A stretch of 64,000 bases of DNA from Berberis thunbergii (GCA_003290165.1 QNQO01006268.1:1-64000); one strand, 5' to 3'. Counted from the stretch's first letter, positions 1 to 10,795 are shown. Numbers and translations are program-made. The notes: a model not told the origin generated them from the sequence alone.

Positions 1-829
1 GAAAGTTTCTGCAGTGGAGCTCTGCAGTATATTCACTTGTTTTGCAGTATCTATGGCTCAGTCAAGTTAGAAATAATTCTTTTAAGCCTAATAAGCTGGA
101 TTTTTGCTATATTTTGCCCGCACTTGCCACCAAACTAATAGGTTTTAGGGTCAACGACCTCTTCAGGGATAAGGATAATGACAGTACTATTTCGATTATA
201 TCCTTAAAAATTGGATCTTTAAAAATCTTCCACCATACACATAAAAGAACACTGAATAAAACTTATTGGGCAATCCATCCGGCTCAGGGCTCTATTTCAG
301 TTTATATGACCTCCTTTTTATAAAAGGGCCATTCACACCAACCCCGGTCATCGGATGAAATAGGATCAAAATCCAAATGCACAAATGGTTCCCATATGAA
401 ATCAATAACATGAAAATGGTTCAAAATGGTTCACATACGAAATAGGATCATAATGGTCCTCGGAGGAAAATGCACAAATGCACAAATGGTTCCCATAGGA
501 AATAGGATCAAAATCCAAAAGCACAATTGGAACACAATGTAATAGCATAACTTGATTATATCAATTTCAAAACAGCAAATCTTGGAGCACACAATTAACA
601 TAAGTAGTACCCTTTTGCAAAACTTGATGTTGGGTTTTCAAAACATTGGAACTCCAGTATAAAACTTTATTACATCAATTTCAAAGTGCTACCCATGAAA
701 GCAACTACCAAATGGAAGTTTGCATTGCACAATGCACAATCAAAGTCATGGAAGTATGTAGAAGGCACAATCGAATTCTGATTAACAACCAACCCCACGC
801 AACTTCATTAATATTTATTTTTCATCAGA
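1..829. other. Intergenic DNA with short dispersed repeats
   Basis: No supported gene. A short unit (cacaaatggttcccata followed by gaaat and atcaaaatccaaa) occurs around 358-405 and again around 475-525, with partial copies between. Short open frames here lack codon bias, splice borders or recognisable domains. Confidence 0.6.
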
Positions 830-1087
830 CAACTTGGATGAAAATACAGAAACTTTCAGTATATAGACAGTCGTGAATGCTGCACTATACTCGTCCCTTT
901 GACAGATTATTTTTGATGATTAAATATTGAAATTACAGGTCGATATGAAACTTGCTCCAGATAGGAAGAAGTTCATGGATGTGTTAGGAGGAAAAAGTGA
1001 TCTCAATCCAACTTGGATGAAAATACTGAAACTTTCAGTATATAGACAGTCGCGAATGCTGCACTATATTCGTCCCTTTGACAAATT
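830..1087. repeat. 78-bp direct repeat pair, 179 bp apart
   Basis: Positions 830-907 and 1009-1087 are nearly identical, with a few substitutions (for example cagtcgtgaatgc versus cagtcgcgaatgc). The spacer of about 100 bp is unrelated. This is a local duplication of unknown origin with no coding potential. Confidence 0.8.
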
Positions 1088-1845
1088 GGAAGGATGAGTA
1101 GGATAAGCATCTGGAAATGCCTCTGTTCTTCCTTTAGTTTTAGTTTTGATTGAATTTCATGATTTACTGAAAACATGTTGAAAATACTTCATAGAAGTTG
1201 TCAACTACAACATAGTAAACGTTCGTAAGTACTGTTTATCTGATAAAAGTTAGAAGAATATTTGAAGAATCAACACCAACAAAGTCTTTACCTTCCATTG
1301 ACTAATTATTCCATTTCGGGTTTCTGTGACTAATGTTATCGTACACAATGTGCATAGATATGGGTGATTGTGTACCATCAAAGGTACCTAAGCAATCAGA
1401 CGGTGATGGAATAACTATCAGACACTCAAGTAAGATATGGGTGTACCATTGGTTGTTGGCCGAGTGCACAGATGGTTTGATAGATGTAACGGACGGGTCT
1501 ACATCGGTAACGATATCAAATAGGTTATTTACGCGCCATGATAAGGTCATGTAATGTTATCATAACACAAAGGTTTACAGAAACTAACAATGTAACTTAA
1601 GCTTTAAGATTTTAGAGTAGATTAACACAGTTTATCATATCACAAACAAACATTAATGTAGTTCACTAACATGCAGGTGCCGGTAACTTTTAATAACTTT
1701 GGGGAGGGATTGAAAGAGAGAATGCCAAGGTGTAGGTTTGGTTAATCACTTTTAACCAATGGGGAGAGTACGCAGTGGGTGGCAGTTATCACCCGACGAT
1801 CAACAGCCAGGGAAATCGATATCTTGGAGTTAGGCAATATTTCAC
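1088..1845. other. Non-coding stretch
   Basis: Nothing recognisable. The overlapping plus and minus open frames near 1302-1554 mirror each other and show no homology I can name. Confidence 0.5.
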
Positions 1846-2093
1846 TATCATGAATCACAATTATAACATGATGAAAATCCAACATTCATGGTAAGGTCTC
1901 ATATTGAGATAACCAATGGACCACATAGTATGTAGTACCAACATTTGATGGGTATAGATTTTGGCTAACATACGTATGGATTCACACTTACAGCCATTTC
2001 TATTGAATGCATTGTATGCATCGCTACAACATAATGCTACAGCCTCCATTGTCTACATGCAGTGGCAGCTCTCAACCACATCTACATGTATGG
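1846..2093. repeat. 248-bp direct repeat, copy 1
   Basis: This copy is almost identical to 2949-3195: only a few substitutions and a 1-nt indel were noticed. The two copies are in the same orientation and flank about 855 bp of unrelated DNA, the layout of a miniature LTR element (TRIM) or of a recent segmental duplication. I see no clear TG...CA ends, primer binding site or target duplication, so the class is open. The minus-strand open frame inside it also appears in copy 2, simply because the DNA is duplicated. Confidence 0.8.
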
Positions 2094-2948
2094 TTTTACA
2101 CATTTATTCAAAGCAGGAAAGGGGTAGGAGGTATAGGTTTGCCATTTACACTGTTATTTGGACAGGTCTTTGAAGTATACATAATGCCAAACCATACATT
2201 CCCCATTGCCATCCCCATCATTCCAAGGCCATTATCTGTATAGGGTTTAGGATAAATATATTGGGTTTAGGCCATTATCAGTAAATATATGTTAAAAAAG
2301 AAGCATACACATCCAAGAGAAAGGAAAATAAAAATTGAAGTAGCTCCTAAATATAAAAACATAAACTTAATAGCTGATTCAAGTAGCCAAAAATCACAAT
2401 CACGCAACAACAATATGCAAAAATCAAAAAGCACAAATTTAAGCAAATTAATAAATGAAGCCTAATATGGATGAAACTCCATCAAACCCAATAATTTGAT
2501 GAATAAACAAACAAACCCCATCATGTAAAAGGGTTTAGATCAAATGACTTACAAAGAACTGAAAGCGAGCGGAGGAGTTTGGTTCGAAATGGGAAAACCC
2601 CTAGGCCCCAATCTCTGATTTACTGCAAAAACGACCTTCTTGATTTCAAATTAATGAATCTTGTGTCTTCTAATTCTTTTCCTCTTCCCTTGATATATAC
2701 AAAAATACCCAAGTCTTTAAAACACACCAAGATCAAAACTTGAAAAGTAACAGCTGTAAGGAGGGAACAAATTGTTCATAAAAATTGTTTGTGGCACTAA
2801 TTCAATAGGTGGTGACAACAATTTCAAGAGAGGTTGAATCCTTCAAAAAAATGTTTGTGACAATAATTCAGTAGGTAGTGACCCACTACCATCCAATAAC
2901 CATACACTATCCATTTAAGTAAATCTCTCTACAATGGATAAAGCCATT
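2094..2948. other. Spacer between the 248-bp direct repeats
   Basis: About 855 bp without coding signal. If the flanking repeats are miniature LTRs this would be their internal domain, but no primer binding site or polypurine tract is convincing. Confidence 0.4.
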
Positions 2949-3195
2949 TATCATGAATCACAATTATGACATGATGAAAATCCAACATTCATGTAAGGTC
3001 TCATATTGAGATAACCAATGGACCACATAGTATGTAGTACCAACATTTGATGGGTATAGATTTTGGCTAACATACGTATGGATTCACACTTACAGCCATT
3101 TCTATTGAATGCATTGTATGCATCGCTACAACATAATGCTACAGCCTCCATTGTCTACATGCAGTGGCAGCTCTCAACCACATCTAGATGTATGG
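2949..3195. repeat. 248-bp direct repeat, copy 2
   Basis: Second copy of 1846-2093. It ends where the two sequences diverge after a shared tgtatgg. The near identity implies a recent event. Confidence 0.8.
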
Positions 3196-3669
3196 ATTTA
3201 AGGGACTCAATTTTCAATTTTTCCTGCTCTTCTTGGATGATGTTATATGCTAAAGGTATTTACAGAACAATGGTACAATGGAGAAAATAACTTACAAATG
3301 TCACTAACAAACCAAAAAAGATTACAGCTTTAAACAACACCGAACCCTTTACACAACATGCAAATAAAAACAATGAGGACGTTGAATTGAATTGAACGAC
3401 TACTTAAAAATCATTGAGTCTCAAACAAAGCTAAGAGGGAAACTACTAACCCCAAAACTTCATTTTCAGGAATTTCAACTCACAGAGTTCATACCTTTAG
3501 GATCAATTCAGTGCATATGTGCTGGAGTAAATGGAATTGGAGGACTAACGGGGATATAATTCATAAAACACGCAGATATAATTCACAGACAACCCCACTC
3601 AACTTCATAGAGGAATTTCATCAAACACATATTGTGTTTTATATAAATTGGTCACAGAAAGCTTTTAAA
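3196..3669. other. Non-coding stretch
   Basis: No gene, RNA or element recognised. Confidence 0.5.
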
Positions 3670-4035
3670 TCACGCAGAGAGCAAGATGGAGTTGATTACC
3701 CCATCAAAAACGCAGAGAGCAAGATGGAGTCCTTCACGCAGCAAATCACGCAGAGAGGTGGACTCCTTCAAGCAGCAAATCACGCAGAGAGGTACTACTT
3801 GACGCAGCAAATCACGCGGAGGAGAAGATGGTGAAGCAGAGAGGTTGACTCCTTGAAGCAGAGAGGATGTCTCCTTCACGCAAAGAGCGGTAGATTCCTT
3901 CACGCAGAGAGGGGGACTCCTTCACGCAGCAGAGGAGAAGAAGGACTCCTTCACGCAGCAGAGGAGAAAATGGAGAAGCAGAGAGGTGGAGAAGGGTTGA
4001 GAAAATGGAGAAGCAGAGAAGTCCAGAGGTGGAGA
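3670..4035. repeat. Degenerate tandem repeat rich in CACGCAGAGAG
   Basis: The motif CACGCAGAGAG, or CACGCAGCAGAGG, recurs many times between 3670 and 3975, interleaved with gactccttc. The overlapping open frames on both strands give repetitive leucine/serine/arginine-rich translations and are by-products of the repeat. The following 4036-4440 has no recognised feature. Confidence 0.65.
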
Positions 4036-4472
4036 GTGGGAGGGAAAGAGAGTTTGAAATGGAGAGTTTTTGGTTGTTTGAGTTTGTACGCGGGGTGAGA
4101 GTTTGAAATGTTTTAAGTTTGGCATAAACACAAAGGTTGCCACGTAGGACAAACACACCCATTTCACTGTTCATGAACAGTGAAAAAACCAATGTGAAAT
4201 GTTAGATAGATATTTATTGGTCAATTAGTGGCTTTAGAATAAGTCAAGCTAGTTGATAGAAGGTTGGCTATTGTGCCTGTTGTTTTGGAGGAAGTTGTAT
4301 TTGTTTCCCATATTAAGGTGGAGAATAAAACAACAAAGACAAACTCTAATTTTCAATTGCTAAACCTGCTCTTTGGAGGTTCAAGCTCCCTCAAACAAAC
4401 AATTTTTTTTTTTTTTGCTTCACAATAGGCAGGGAAAGAAAACCAATACTAGCTCACACACACATAGGAAAT

Positions 4473-4484
4473 TGGTATCACAGC
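4473..4484 (+). other. Possible primer binding site, initiator-Met tRNA type
   Basis: The sequence tggtatcacagc resembles TGGTATCAGAGC, the primer binding site complementary to initiator methionine tRNA used by many plant LTR elements, with one mismatch. It lies just upstream of the gag remnant, where the site is expected. Confidence 0.5.
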
Positions 4485-4739
4485 GTGGCTATGGATCTAA
4501 CGGGTGCAACAATTGGAGATGACCATGGGAACAGTTGCTGGGCAGGGAGATCTCTTACGACAATTGACGGAGACGATAAACAAGCTCACTATCCGGATGG
4601 AACAAATTGCTAGCAAAACAAACTAGTTGATAGGGAGGTCTTCTGTTCGTATGCATAATCAAGATGGAAGTGAAGGATCTGCTGTACCCATGGGCACGCC
4701 AGCTGCTTGACCAAATGCCAATGGGAATCGTCATAGTCC

Positions 4740-5449
4740 ATCTACTGGGTTGTACATGCCAAAAATAGTAAAAATTGATTTTCCTCGCTATGAAGGAAAT
4801 GGTGACCCAGCTATATGGCTAAGCAAGGCAGAACAATATTCCGACCAATGATCGTGTTTCTCTATCTAGCCTCCTTTCATCTGGATGGGGATGCTCACCT
4901 TTGGTATCAGTTATTGCGGCAGGAAATGTCATATATCTCTTGGGAGGATTTTAAAGAAGGAATAAACGTTAGGTTTGACCCTAATCAGTTCCTTGATTTC
5001 TTTGGGGAGCTCACTAGACTGCAACAAACAGGGACGGTGCAACAATATCAGGAGAATTTTGAAAAGTTGGTCCATTGGAACAAACAAGGCAAGTGAGTTG
5101 CTTTGTTGCTTCCTTACGAGACTCCATTCCCACAGATGTCAGGGCTAACAAACCACACACCTTGTCCTCGACAATTCGACTAGCTCGTCTATATGAAGCT
5201 CTAGATCTGACGCATCGCAAGACCCACCCTACTAATGTTAGAGTTTGCCCACAACCTAGTAAGCCAACTAACTTGACGCCAATTAAGAAGATGACAACTG
5301 AGGAGTTGAATGAGATAAGGAGAAAGGGATTATGCTTCAAATGCAATGCGAAGTTTGGCCTTGGACACATTTGTAAGAAGTTATTTTTAATTCAAGCTAC
5401 TATTTCCGACAGTGATGATGATGTAGAGATGGAGGATGACATGATATAA
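4740..5449 (+). pseudogene. gag remnant of the Ty3/gypsy element
   Basis: Two frames together carry the gag pattern: a block rich in conserved tryptophans and phenylalanines (FHLDGDAHLWYQLL, then SWEDFKEGINVRF), a block GELTRLQQTGTVQQYQ, and near the end a zinc knuckle starting CFKCNAKFGLGHIC (about 5335-5375). Gag forms the particle that packages the element's RNA. Frame changes near 4810 and 5090 and stop codons break it. A close relative would have one continuous frame running into protease. Confidence 0.75.
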
Positions 5450-5483
5450 GAAGAAGGTCGAGAGAGGTCAGAAATCTCCTTGT

Positions 5484-5861
5484 ATGCAATTTCGAGGCTC
5501 CGTGTTTCCAACACTATACGTGTTTTGGGCAATTTATCACATGAAGTCATTACTATGCTTATTCGGTTCGGGGAGTACCCACAATTTTGTAAGTCAAAAA
5601 ATTGCTAATAAGGCGGGCCTTCAAACCATTGAAGGAAAACATTTGGAGGTAATGGTGGCTTTTGGAGAAAAGTTGGAGAGCCCGGGTAAGTGTGTTTGCA
5701 CCCAACTTAATTTACAAGGTTATCCAATTTTTGTAGATTTTTACATTTTGCCACTTGAAGGATATGATGTTGTTCTTTTTACTCAGTGGTTAAGCGCGTT
5801 GGGGCCTACTGAGTGGGACTTTTCTAAATCATCCATGAAGTTTGAACCACATGGAAAATAA
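5484..5861 (+). pseudogene. Retrotransposon aspartic protease remnant
   Basis: The frame contains GSGSTHNFVSQKIA (about 5566-5607), matching the DSGSTHNF active-site region of plant Ty3/gypsy proteases. The catalytic aspartate has become glycine. The following conserved segment ends with PLEGYDVVLFTQWLSALGP, close to the family's usual LGMQWL motif. Loss of the aspartate alone should abolish activity. Confidence 0.75.
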
Positions 5862-6037
5862 ATTATCTTGCAAGGTTTATCGAGTGCAGAGAACCATATT
5901 GTCGATAGCCATAATTTTCGACGAGTAGCCAAGGATAATGAGGTTTGGTTACAAATGATCGCTGCTAAAGGGGTTCATTCTGTCCTATCTTGCATCCACA
6001 AGTCCAACTCCTTAAAAAAAACAAAAATTCTAAGTGT

Positions 6038-6181
6038 CGAGGAAATGAGCGAGGGAAGTAAGGTGGCGGTGGGAGCCGTTCACCTCACTCGAGATGCGTG
6101 CATTGACTTTTTGTGCGCGCATCCCGAGCGAAATGAACGGCTCCCTCCTCCGCCACCTCACTCCCCTCGCCCATTTCCTCG
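6038..6181. mobile_element. Palindromic foldback MITE nested in the gypsy element
   Basis: The first 65 bp or so (cgaggaaatgagcgagggaa...) reappear as reverse complement at the end (...ccctcgcccatttcctcg), leaving a loop of about 15-25 bp. Both arms share ggtggcgg, gggagccgttca and gatgcg. It is GC-rich compared with its surroundings and sits between the protease and reverse transcriptase remnants, where a functional element has continuous coding sequence. It therefore inserted later. A target duplication is not obvious. Confidence 0.75.
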
Positions 6182-6229
6182 CTGTGTATAATCACTCTTA
6201 AAAAAAATATGCAATTGTTTTGTTAGAAC

Positions 6230-7180
6230 CCAAGGGCCTACCTCCAAGCCGATCATGTGTTCATAAGATTCCACTACAACTGGGCCATGGACCTGTTTTA
6301 GTTGACTGTATCAGTATCCGCATTTTCAGAAAGAGGAGAAAGAGAGATAAGTAGCTGAAATGCTTGCATCTGGTATTATTTGCCATAGTAACAACCCTTA
6401 CTCTTCTCCGGTGATATTAGTGAAGAAGAATGATGGTTCATGGAGAATGGGCATTGCCTATAGGGCCTTAAATCAAATTACCATCAAAGACAAATTCCCA
6501 ATTCCAGTGATAGATGAACTTTTAGATGAGTCACATGGGGCATAAGTATTTTCAAAGCTGGATCTCTGTTCCAAGTACCATCAAATTCGCGTGAACGCTA
6601 ATGACGTGGAGAAGACAGCTTTCAAAACCCATCAAGGTTACTACGAATTTCTAGTGATGTCGTTCGGCCTATCCAATGCTCCTTCTACCTTCCAGGCTCT
6701 TATGAATGAGGTATTCAAATTTTTTTTGAAAAATTTTGTTTTAGTTTTTTTCGATGACATCTTGGTTTACAGTAGATCATGGGACGAGCATGTGGAACAT
6801 TTAGATGTTTTATTTTTATATTACATTCACACAACTTGCATGTAAAATTAGAAAAATGCCAATTAGGCCAAAGGGAAGTTAAGTACCTAGGCCACCTAAT
6901 CACAAGTGCAGGAGTGGCAGCAGACCCAGAGCAAATTGAAGAAATGCTTCATTGGCCACAATCTCAGACCTTGAAAGCCCTTCGAGGATTCCTAGGACTC
7001 ACTGGGTACTACAGGAAGTTTATCCAACAGTATGGAAAACTTGCTAGACCCCTCACTGGAATGCTTGAGAAGAATTCTTTCAAGTGGGATGATGCCACTA
7101 TGGCAACTTTTTCCAAATTCAAGGAAGCCATACTCAAGCTCCTGTTCTCGCCTTACCTAACTTCTCTAAAATTTTCGTAG
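6230..7180 (+). pseudogene. Ty3/gypsy reverse transcriptase remnant
   Basis: Conserved blocks in order: [16 protein letters not shown] (about 6395-6450), [39 protein letters not shown] (about 6575-6640), [18 protein letters not shown], the catalytic [12 protein letters not shown] (about 6740-6775), then KYLGHLITSAGV and LRGFLGLTGYYRKFI (about 6985-7025). A stop at 6543-6545 and a frame change near 6840 interrupt it. The polymerase motif itself is intact. Confidence 0.85.
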
Positions 7181-7440
7181 TGGAATACACCTCAGGATCC
7201 GGGTTGGGGCTATGTTGAAGCTGGAAAGACCGATTGCCTTATTTAGTCATGCTATCCAAGGAATACATCTTCTTTTGTCTACATATGAGAAAGAAATGTT
7301 GGCTTTAGTTTTGGCAGTCCAAAAATGGCATCTTTATCTGTTGGGTGGAAGGTTTATTGTGCGCACTGATCACCACAGTTTAAAGTACCTATGGTCCCAG
7401 AAGATGTGGTAGCAGATGCTCTTTCAAGGAAGTATGAGCA
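7181..7440 (+). pseudogene. RNase H remnant with internal deletion
   Basis: The frame holds PIALFSHAIQG, STYEKEMLALVLAVQKW and FIVRTDHHSLKYL, typical of the Ty3/gypsy RNase H. Right after LWSQK the sequence jumps to VVADALSRKYE. The roughly 30-40 residues that normally lie between these blocks are missing. Confidence 0.75.
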
Positions 7441-8187
7441 GGAAAATGGAGAATTTAATTCAATTTCTCAAGTGTTATCTGATTGGTTAGAGACAATTAA
7501 GAGGGAGGTTCATGAAAATGCAGCTTTTCAAAGATTGGTGCAATTGGTTCAGGATGGGAAAGTTGTGGGACCATGGAAATACCAAGGTAATATCCTTTTC
7601 TTCAAGGATAGGATATATTTGGCCACAAGTTCTCTTCTTATTCCTATCATTATTTCATGTGAGATGATAGATTATCCAAGTATGCCCATTTCATAGCTAT
7701 CTCTCATCCATACACTGTTGATGGGATTGCTAGAAATTTTTTTGAAAATGTATTAAAATTGCATGGTTAGCCACGCTCTATTGTATGTGATAGAGATCCT
7801 GTTTTCACAAGCTTGTTTTGGCGGCAGATTTTTAATGTCGATGGAACAAATTTCAATTTCAGTTCAAGCTATCATCCTCAAACTGACAGACATAGTGAAA
7901 TGGTTAATCGCACATTGGAAATGTACTTGAGGCGTTTCATTGGCTCTCAACCAAAGAATTGGACTAGGTGGCTACCTTGGGGGAAGTACCGTTACAATAC
8001 GAGCTGGCATTCAACCATCAATAGAACACCATTTGAGTTAGTTTATGGGAGAGCGCTACCTTCACTTCTTTCTTATGTATCAGGACCTGTTAGGGTGGCA
8101 GCTGTTGAAGAGGAGCTGAAAAATCGAGTCCAAGTGATCAAATTGGCTCGTAAAAATATCCTTGAGGCACAGGCAATGGTGAAATAG
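7440..8187 (+). pseudogene. Integrase remnant lacking the zinc-finger region
   Basis: Upstream sequence resembling the RNase H-integrase linker runs to about 7665. After a 1-nt frame change it continues at DRLSKYAHFIAISHPYT (from 7667). The HHCC zinc-binding domain and the start of the catalytic core, more than 100 residues in the family, are deleted. The remaining core keeps SIVCDRDPVF and YHPQTD...SEMVNRTLEMYLR, so all three acidic positions of the DDE triad can still be seen, but an in-frame TAG follows the block ending LKLHG. Confidence 0.75.
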
Positions 8188-8499
8188 GTGTATAATTCGA
8201 AGCACATGGAAAGAGAATTTTCAGTTGGGGACAGTGTGTATCTGAAGTTGCAGCCATATAGGCAGTTGTCTCTGGCCATGAGAAAGAATATGAAGCTATT
8301 TGTTAAATTTTATGGTCCTTTCAAGATTTTGCAGCGGATCGGCAAGGTAGCATATAAGCTGGAGCTGCCTGATTCATCTCGAAGACAGCCTGTATTCCAT
8401 ATTTCTTTGCTCAAGAAAAAGGTTGGAAATGAGAGAATGATTCCAATTCCTCAAGCAATATTGGATCGTGCAAGGGATCTCATTTTCTCAAGACATTGA
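8188..8499 (+). pseudogene. Integrase C-terminal GPY/F module
   Basis: The blocks REFSVGDSVYLKLQPYRQ, FYGPFKILQRIGKVAYKLEL and QPVFHISLLKKKVG match the GPY/F module that follows the catalytic core in gypsy integrases. An in-frame TAG at 8185-8187 separates it from the core. It ends after PQAILDRARDL, before any chromodomain. Confidence 0.75.
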
Positions 8500-8520
8500 A
8501 AATGAGAGAATGAAAAAAGT

Positions 8521-9787
8521 CCACTTCAAGAATCCATTACCCTGATCTGATCCAATATTCGCTCAGGGAGAAGGTTGGAAATGACATCCCTGGAAAAGGG
8601 GTTTACTCTTTCTTGAATTGCGTGCCTAAGCAAAGGAAAAGAATTTTTTCTAGATTCTTTTCCTAGGGCAAAGGGAAAATTTTCTCTAGAATCCATTCTA
8701 GGGCAAAGGAAAAGAATCTGTTCTGCAAAAAAATTTATTTTTGCATGCAAGCAAATAGAACATTTGTTTTAAAGAAACTTTATCCATACAAAATAGTAAT
8801 TAGAGAGAGAATGGTTTTCAAAAAGGATAATTTAAGGTTGAAGACCTACTTGCCCGCGTTTTTCTCCCAAAACTCTAAAAATTTTAATTGAATGCTCGAA
8901 AAACGATGTGGTGGTCATCTGTGAATTGGAATAACCAGCACCACAACCAATCTTAAAGTATTGTCATTGACATTTTTTTCCATTTTCTTTCCTTTCTCCT
9001 ATTTTTAAGAATGTTTTTTCTTTGAAACCAACCATATCTTAAGCCTGATGAATAAATAACGATGTGTTTGATTCCAAGGAAAGTTTGCCATCGATAAATC
9101 ACAAAAAGAACAACAATTCTACACTGCCTGTTCTATGCCTGGATGGTATAAGGCATGTGCAGATTGATGACGTTGCAAAACTTGAAAAAAAAACCAAAAA
9201 TGTAAATAACATTAAGAATGATGTGATGGGATTGGGATATGATAAGATGGGATGATGGATGGGGATGTGTTGGTTGAGATTTGCAAAAGAGATACTTAGA
9301 GCTCCACGTTAGCAAAACGCGTGGATGACACCATTTAAGCATAAGCAAATACTAGGCATTGTAGAAGGACTCCAAAAAAAAAAAAATTTAAAAATAAAAG
9401 AAAAAGTAAGAAAAAAGTTATCCATCGTGAGGTTGAAGATACCTTTATTTTTGGCAAAATTTTCTTAGTACCCCTAAAACGCCGTAGGAAAACATATTCC
9501 ACAATTTTTTAGCAAATCAAGACGATAGTGATTACCACAAAATTCGTCCCTTCTACTTTTCACAAATTTCTTGAGAAAAATTTCCTTGGATCTGATTCTC
9601 TAGTATTTGTTAGAAGATTCCAAAATCCTGAACATAATTTGAATGCCAAACTGAGTTATTCAAAAGTTGTTTTACCCTGTGTTTGTTAATCAAACCATGT
9701 CTAACCCTTTAGAGCATTCTAAATGCTACCAAGTGTATGATAATAGTTTGAGTTTAAGAATTCTATAATAGGAATTATGAAACTTAC
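8521..9787. other. Non-coding DNA with a short local repeat
   Basis: Between about 8625 and 8725 the segment gcaaaggaaaagaat with ttctagattc is repeated three times imperfectly. The rest is AT-rich with no supported gene. Confidence 0.5.
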
Positions 9788-9897
9788 CTTAGCAAACTCA
9801 GTTGGTGGAACCTTGTCTCCATTGCTTAGCCAACCATCTTGTTGCTTCTTGTAAGCTTCATCGATCTTACCTTGCTTCTCACACAGTACATGCCTTG
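9788..9897 (-). CDS. Orphan exon, unidentified gene
   Basis: On the minus strand a polypyrimidine tract with CAG/CAAG acceptor (near 9893-9897) is followed by an open segment and a good donor (CTAAG|gtaagt at 9788/9787). It encodes about 35 residues containing EKQGKIDEAYKKQQDGWLSN and VPPTEFAK. The composition and clean splice borders look like a true plant exon. I do not recognise the family. Using the acceptor at 9893, it joins in phase with the exon at 9950-10094. No further downstream exons or stop were found, so this may be a gene fragment. Confidence 0.45.
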
Positions 9898-9949
9898 CTG
9901 GAAAAAAAAAAAAAAAGACATAAATAACATGAGGCAAGCAACAGACTAC

Positions 9950-10094
9950 TTCATTGACAGTTGCAAAAAGGCTATTGTGGCGTGTCGATTAACGGAAGCA
10001 AATGCAATTTCTGTTGTCAGTCTTCCAAGAACATCAAGCATATCTAATGCAACAACTGACATCAAATATCTCTTTGATTGTGCAGTTAAAAAAC
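9950..10094 (-). CDS. Orphan exon upstream of the 9788-9897 exon
   Basis: Minus-strand open segment with possible acceptor aattag| near 10095 and donor atgaa|gtagtc at 9950/9949. It encodes about 48 residues including LDMLDVLGRLTTEIAFASVN and RHATIAFLQLSMK, a hydrophobic, helix-rich stretch. It joins in phase to the next exon (AA + G, using the acceptor at 9893). The family is unknown to me. Confidence 0.4.
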
Positions 10095-10299
10095 CTAATT
10101 TTGCAAGTTCAAATAGAAAGTAGAAATACAATGTCCAAGTCAAGGTATTTGTAGTCATATCTCCCCACCCCCTCAGCCAAAAAATATAAAATAAATAAAA
10201 AGTGATGTAAAACTTTCAAAAGCTTAGTTACAACCACTTCTTCACCAAGTTCCCTTTCAAGGGCCTAAAGCATTTAAAGAAACATCAAGACATCGAGTA

Positions 10300-10462
10300 A
10301 TTCTTGCTGGCCTGGGCCAGCTGTTTGGGGGTAAAAATACACTTTTGCCTTTCTCTTTAAACAATTTTTTTCAAAAAAAGTGGTTAAAGAGGGGGGCAAA
10401 AGTGTACATTCGCCCCCAGGCAGCAATCTCGCTCCCTTTCTCAGGCCAGCTAGAATTGGGGC
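10300..10462. mobile_element. MITE (relative of the one at 60560)
   Basis: The ends form an inverted repeat (tgctggcctggg on the left, ctcaggccagct on the right). Internal sequence such as ggcaaaagtgtacattcgcc followed by cccaggcagcaa is shared with 60560-60703. No coding capacity. Confidence 0.6.
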
Positions 10463-10589
10463 AGGACATCTTAAAGGGTATCCAAGCCAAATTGAGAAAT
10501 AAATAAATAAATAAAAATGTTGAGGCAACAAAGACAACAAACAACTGAAAGTTGTGAGAAGAAAAAAAGACAGTTTCACAGTTGTTTGA

Positions 10590-10795
10590 GACAAACCTTT
10601 GACATATGTGCATGTCCCAAGCCCATCGGAGCTCTTCCCAACTTTACTTTTACCCTTGGAAGTATTCTCATCATCTCCACCATTAGCTTGCCTTTACCTC
10701 CCACCTCCTTTGATTTCCCATCCTTCCCCATTGCTTCCCAACCGCAAACAAACTTCACAATCCCCGAATTCCAACTCATTGAATGTAAAATTGCC
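10590..10795 (-). CDS. Possible orphan exon, unidentified gene
   Basis: Minus-strand open segment encoding WNSGIVKFVCGWEAMGKDG and a lysine/glycine-rich continuation ending in LGRAPMGLGHAHMSK before a possible donor (aaag|gtttgt). It lies upstream, on the same strand, of the two orphan exons at 9788-10094 and could belong to the same gene, but phases were not resolved. Family unknown. Confidence 0.25.

Larger units (their letters stand above)
4440..8520 (+). mobile_element. Degraded Ty3/gypsy retrotransposon (chromovirus type)
   Basis: Plus-strand remnants occur in the order gag, protease, reverse transcriptase, RNase H, integrase, GPY/F module, which is the Ty3/gypsy order. A gag zinc knuckle of type CxxC...GHx[11 protein letters not shown] in the reverse transcriptase and YHPQTD in the integrase support the family. 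The GPY/F module points to the chromovirus branch, although no chromodomain is visible before the sequence ends. Many stops and frameshifts, internal deletions and a nested MITE show that it is dead. No matching LTR pair was found, so both ends are probably truncated or eroded. Confidence 0.85.

Noticed and set aside
1861..2049. Minus-strand open frame also present near 2951-3151
   Set aside because: The second occurrence is only the 248-bp direct repeat, not conservation of a protein.
3812..4192. 126-codon minus-strand open frame
   Set aside because: Created by the CACGCAGAGAG repeat. Low-complexity leucine/serine/arginine translation, with equally long frames on the other strand.
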